In this document: positions 15,361 to 17,701 of the stretch, piece after piece
How positions within the stretch are numbered: position 1 is the first letter of the stretch
Layout of the letters: each line of letters starts with the position of its first letter
From: Clostridia bacterium
Lineage (GTDB): Bacteria > Bacillota > Clostridia > Oscillospirales > CAG-272
Assembly: GCA_900754175.1 (NCBI GenBank)
Contig: CAAEBS010000114.1
Span: 1 to 17,701 of the forward strand
Direction: 5' to 3'
Length of the DNA stretch: 17,701 nucleotides
The notes under the pieces: model-generated
What the model saw: only the letters and a program-made list of their open reading frames with translations
Databases searched by the model: none
Told to the model about the DNA's origin: nothing
Program-made: the position numbers and the translations under genes

Positions 15361-15390
15361 TTCACATATTGCAAAACGCCTGCATATACT
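15361..15390 (+). promoter_or_regulatory. Promoter of the small membrane protein-spoVM pair, sigma-A or sigma-E type
   Basis: Two readings overlap. As sigma-A: TTCACA (15361-15366), 18 bases, TATACT (15385-15390). As sporulation sigma-E: ACATATT (15364-15370), 12 bases, CATATACT (15383-15390), which agrees with CATACAnT at all but one fixed position, although the spacing is a little short compared with about 14 in B. subtilis. The predicted start lies near 15397, and the ribosome binding site AAGGGAGGT is at 15405-15412. Confidence 0.6.
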
Positions 15391-15420
15391 GGTCATGAAA
15401 CCGTAAGGGAGGTCAAAGCC

Positions 15421-15579
15421 ATGTGTCAGATTTGTCTGCGAAAGGTCGTCGGGATTGCCACTGCCTGCTTTGGGGCGGGGATTCTTCTTTCCTTCCTGCT
15501 CCCGGGCTATTTTCTTGCCTTTGTGGAAGCGGGTGTGGTCATTGCCGCCGGCGTCCTGTTGCTTGGAAAACACCGTTGA
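15421..15579 (+). CDS. 52-residue two-helix membrane protein upstream of spoVM
   Basis: I do not recognise a named family. The start is well supported by AAGGGAGGT eight bases before the ATG. The protein opens MCQICLRK, giving a CxxC pair (C2, C5) and a basic patch. Two hydrophobic segments follow, about 9-27 (G/A-rich, GIATACFGAGILLSF) and 30-48, joined by LPGY, and it ends GKHR. Both ends are positively charged, so a hairpin with both termini in the cytosol is likely. It lies 15 bases before the SpoVM-like gene behind one promoter and ends in the same terminator, so the two are probably co-expressed. A sporulation role is inferred from this linkage only. Confidence 0.75.
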   Translation: MCQICLRKVVGIATACFGAGILLSFLLPGYFLAFVEAGVVIAAGVLLLGKHR

Positions 15580-15594
15580 AAAAGGAGATTTGCC

Positions 15595-15684
15595 ATGAAG
15601 ATCGTATTGGTCCATTCCCCTGCTTTTTTAGCCCCCGTTCTCCGGAAATTCTTCGGAATCCGGAAAAAAGGTCGGAAATCCTGA
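15595..15684 (+). CDS. spoVM: Probable stage V sporulation protein SpoVM, 29 residues
   Basis: A 29-residue peptide preceded by AAAAAGGAGATTTGCC, an excellent ribosome binding site. It aligns without gaps to B. subtilis SpoVM (26 residues, from memory): M1 and K2, P9 (the proline needed for curvature sensing), F11, L12, R17 and G21 are the same, hydrophobic positions 3-6, 15-16 and 19-20 keep their character, and both end in a basic tail. SpoVM is an amphipathic helix that marks the convex forespore membrane and recruits SpoIVA for coat assembly. In B. subtilis it lies just after thiN; here it lies after thiN with the AsnB-like gene and the 52-residue gene inserted. The GG at 13-14 of B. subtilis is AP here. 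A strong terminator overlaps its stop codon. Confidence 0.83.
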   Translation: MKIVLVHSPAFLAPVLRKFFGIRKKGRKS

Positions 15685-15726
15685 ACCCGTAACCACCGGC
15701 AAAATGCCGGTGGTTACGGGTTTTAT
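15684..15726 (+). terminator. Strong intrinsic terminator after spoVM
   Basis: A perfect 18-base stem (AACCCGTAACCACCGGCA, 15684-15701; complement 15705-15722) with a 3-base AAA loop, followed by a T-rich end (TTTTATT). It starts on the last base of the spoVM stop codon. It separates the spoVM transcript from the ygiQ promoter 34 bases further on. Confidence 0.95.
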
Positions 15727-15759
15727 TGTCAGGAACGGGTGGAAAATGATGCTTTTCCC

Positions 15760-15788
15760 TTGCGAAAAACGGCGTTTTATGGTATACT
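15760..15788 (+). promoter_or_regulatory. Extended -10 sigma-A promoter of ygiQ
   Basis: TTGCGA (15760-15765), a 17-base spacer and TATACT (15783-15788), with TG at 15780-15781 forming an extended -10 (TGGTATACT). The predicted start near 15795 gives a leader of only about 23 bases to the ATG at 15818. Confidence 0.83.
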
Positions 15789-15817
15789 GTAGGAAAGAAC
15801 TTGGAAAGGATACCGAA

Positions 15818-17659
15818 ATGCCCCATCAATTTTTGCCGATCTCCCGCCAAGAGATGAACGAGCTTGGCTGGGATCGCCCTGATTTTGTTTACGTTACCGG
15901 CGACGCTTACGTGGACCACCCCTCGTTTGGTGTATCCATTATATCCCGTGTACTGGAGGACGCCGGCTTCCGGGTCGCCATTCTCTCTCAGCCCGATTAC
16001 AAAAGCTGTGACGCTTTCCGGGAATTCGGTCGTCCCCGACTCGGTTTTCTGGTAACCGCCGGCAACATCGACTCCATGGTGGCGCACTACACCGCCGCCA
16101 AAAAGAAACGCACCTACGACTATTATTCCCCCGGCGGCAAGCCCGGACTGCGCCCCGACCGTGCCACGATCGTCTACTGCAACCGCATCCGGGAAGCATA
16201 CGGCGATATTCCGCTGATTATCGGCGGTCTGGAGGCGTCCCTGCGCCGGTTTGCACACTACGATTACTGGTCGGACAGCGTGCGGCGCTCTATTCTGGTG
16301 GATTCCCGTGCGGACATTCTGACCTATGGAATGGGAGAAAACATTCTGTTGCGCATTGCGGCGCTTCTCGACCGTGGCGTGCCCGTCAAAAAGATCCGGG
16401 ACGTGCGGGGCTGTGTGTATCTCTGCTCTCCCGACGACAAGATCCATTTTGAGGTTGCCGCCGAATTTGATTACAATCAGCTGAAAACCGACAAAAAGCT
16501 GTATGCGCAGGCGTTTGGAATCCAGTACAAGAATCAGGACGCCATCAGCGGCAAAGCGATCACCGAGCGCTACGACAACAAACTGTTGGTGCAGACGCCC
16601 CCGATGCCGCCGCTGGAGCGGGAGGAGCTGGACCACGTGTATTCTCTCCCCTATATGCGCACCTATCACCCCTCCTATGAAAAGCTGGGCGGGGTTCCGG
16701 CAATCGAGGAGGTCCGTTTTTCCGTCACGCACAACCGTGGGTGCTTCGGCGCCTGCAATTTCTGCGCCCTCGCCTTTCACCAGGGACGGACGGTGCGCTC
16801 CCGCAGTGTGGAAAGCGTTGTGGAGGAAGCACGGAAGATTACTCAACTGCCGGATTTCAAGGGCTACATACACGACGTCGGCGGTCCCACCGCAAACTTC
16901 CGCTACCCGGCGTGTCATCGGCAACTGGAGCACGGCGTCTGCACCGAAAGAAAATGTCTGGCGCCCACGCCCTGCAAAAATCTTGAGGTGGATCACAGCG
17001 AATATATGCACCTGATCGAAGAGATCGAAAAGCTACCGAAGGTCAAAAAGGTCTTTATCCGCTCGGGTATCCGGTTTGATTATCTGATGCTGGATCCCGA
17101 CGACAGCTTTTTTGTAAAGCTGGTGCGAGACAACGTCAGCGGGCAGCTGAAGGTGGCGCCCGAGCATTGCTCTTCTCCGGTCCTGCGGTGCATGGGAAAG
17201 CCGGATTTTGCGGTATACGAGCACTTCCGTGAGAAGTTTTTCAGCATAACCAAGGAGATCGGAAAGGAGCAGTATCTGGTTCCCTATCTGATGTCCAGCC
17301 ACCCCGGCTCCACGCTGAAAGACGCCTTAGCGCTTGCCCTGTGTCTCAAGCGGGATCACTATGCACCTGAACAGGTGCAGGACTATTATCCGACACCCGG
17401 TACCGCCTCTACCGTCATGTTTTATACCGGCATCAATCCCCTGACGGGAAAGCCGGTCTACGTGGCAACCGATTATCACGAAAAACAGCTTCAGCGTGCC
17501 CTGCTCCAGTACAATCGCCCGCAGAATGCCGCATTGGTGCGGGAAGCCCTCGTGCGCCTGCACCGTGAGGATCTGATCGGCAACTCGCCCGACTGCCTGG
17601 TCCGCCCGCAGTCCGGTGGGACGAGAAAAGTATATCAGAACAAGAAAAAGAGGAGATAG
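15818..17659 (+). CDS. YgiQ-family radical SAM protein
   Basis: A 613-residue protein, started at 15818 because GGAAAGGATACCGAA precedes that ATG and the promoter lies inside the longer reading from 15704. The N-terminal part (about 1-290) is the family-typical domain beginning LPISRQEM and YVTGDAYVDHP. The radical SAM core has C309, C313 and C316 in GCFGACNFC, followed by ALAFHQGR. A second cysteine group lies at C366, C375, C380 and C386 in the region between HDVGGPTANFRYP and LEVDHSEY. The C-terminal part contains PEHCS, VPYLMSSHPGS and the DYYPTPGT motif. Members are widespread in bacteria but their substrate is unknown. It is shorter than E. coli YgiQ (about 740). It is a single-gene transcription unit with its own promoter. 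Confidence 0.95.
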   Translation: MPHQFLPISRQEMNELGWDRPDFVYVTGDAYVDHPSFGVSIISRVLEDAGFRVAILSQPDYKSCDAFREFGRPRLGFLVTAGNIDSMVAHYTAAKKKRTYDYYSPGGKPGLRPDRATIVYCNRIREAYGDIPLIIGGLEASLRRFAHYDYWSDSVRRSILVDSRADILTYGMGENILLRIAALLDRGVPVKKIRDVRGCVYLCSPDDKIHFEVAAEFDYNQLKTDKKLYAQAFGIQYKNQDAISGKAITERYDNKLLVQTPPMPPLEREELDHVYSLPYMRTYHPSYEKLGGVPAIEEVRFSVTHNRGCFGACNFCALAFHQGRTVRSRSVESVVEEARKITQLPDFKGYIHDVGGPTANFRYPACHRQLEHGVCTERKCLAPTPCKNLEVDHSEYMHLIEEIEKLPKVKKVFIRSGIRFDYLMLDPDDSFFVKLVRDNVSGQLKVAPEHCSSPVLRCMGKPDFAVYEHFREKFFSITKEIGKEQYLVPYLMSSHPGSTLKDALALALCLKRDHYAPEQVQDYYPTPGTASTVMFYTGINPLTGKPVYVATDYHEKQLQRALLQYNRPQNAALVREALVRLHREDLIGNSPDCLVRPQSGGTRKVYQNKKKRR

Positions 17660-17670
17660 AAAGTAGGAGC

Positions 17671-17701
17671 GGGGAAAACTTTTCTGGAGAAAAGTTTTCC
17701 C
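17671..17701. repeat. Dispersed palindromic repeat, copy 3, cut by the window edge
   Basis: GGGGAAAACTTTTCT (17671-17685), centre GG, then AGAAAAGTTTTCCC running into the window end. It starts 12 bases after the ygiQ stop. Its left flank GTAGGAGC resembles the reverse complement of the right flanks of copies 1 and 2, which suggests it lies in the opposite orientation. Confidence 0.8.

Noticed and set aside
14238..15398. Plus-strand open frame of 386 codons opposite the AsnB-like gene
   Set aside because: The minus-strand frame carries clear glutaminase motifs (MCGI, ARDPGGKKPLYY); the plus-strand product has none.
15539..17011. Minus-strand open frame of 490 codons opposite spoVM and ygiQ
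   Set aside because: It runs through the strong plus-strand terminator and the radical SAM motifs; it is an antisense shadow.
96..17701. The three palindromes as a CRISPR array
   Set aside because: Copies are kilobases apart, without regular spacers or cas genes.

Overview
The window is a chromosomal housekeeping stretch from an endospore-forming Gram-positive bacterium of the class Clostridia. An Oscillospirales/Ruminococcaceae-like member with fairly G+C-rich third codon positions is my best guess. The assignment rests on gene order (yicC-remA-gmk-rpoZ-priA-def-fmt-rsmB-rlmN-PASTA protein-rsgA-thiN-spoVM, the same backbone as the yloC-to-spoVM region of Bacillus subtilis), on AGGAGG-type ribosome binding sites, on TTGACA/TATAAT-type promoters, and on a RemA homologue and a probable SpoVM.

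Layout. Positions 1-192 hold no gene, only the first copy of a palindromic repeat and a terminator. On the minus strand, efp (1251-694) and a small acidic zinc-ribbon protein (651-193) form an operon ending at that terminator. A divergent promoter region of about 320 bases follows, with a near-consensus sigma-A promoter facing each way. The plus-strand superoperon then runs almost without a break from 1570 to 14042. It covers RNA turnover (yicC), matrix/sporulation regulation (remA), GMP kinase (gmk), RNA polymerase omega (rpoZ), replication restart (priA), N-terminal formyl handling (def, fmt), a membrane zinc peptidase, two rRNA methylases (rsmB, rlmN), a membrane PASTA-repeat protein, a ribosome assembly GTPase (rsgA) and thiamine pyrophosphokinase (thiN). 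Several neighbours are coupled by 4-base ATGA overlaps.

The right part is the accessory-looking section. An antisense gene (15230-14043) encodes an asparagine-synthetase-like glutaminase domain fused to a C-terminal part with no synthetase PP-loop; its stop codon abuts that of thiN. A short promoter then drives two tiny genes too small for routine gene calling: a 52-residue two-helix membrane protein and a 29-residue peptide that matches SpoVM residue by residue and sits where spoVM is expected. A strong terminator and a separate extended -10 promoter lead into a YgiQ-family radical SAM gene, which runs almost to the right edge, where the third palindromic repeat is cut off.

The most notable points are: (1) the unlabelled SpoVM and its small membrane partner; (2) a PASTA protein with no kinase domain exactly where the prpC-prkC phosphatase/kinase pair normally lies, with prpC also absent; (3) the degenerate AsnB-like gene inserted between thiN and spoVM; (4) a dispersed palindromic repeat with conserved flanks, present three times. 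I see no CRISPR array, tRNA, rRNA, insertion sequence or phage gene.
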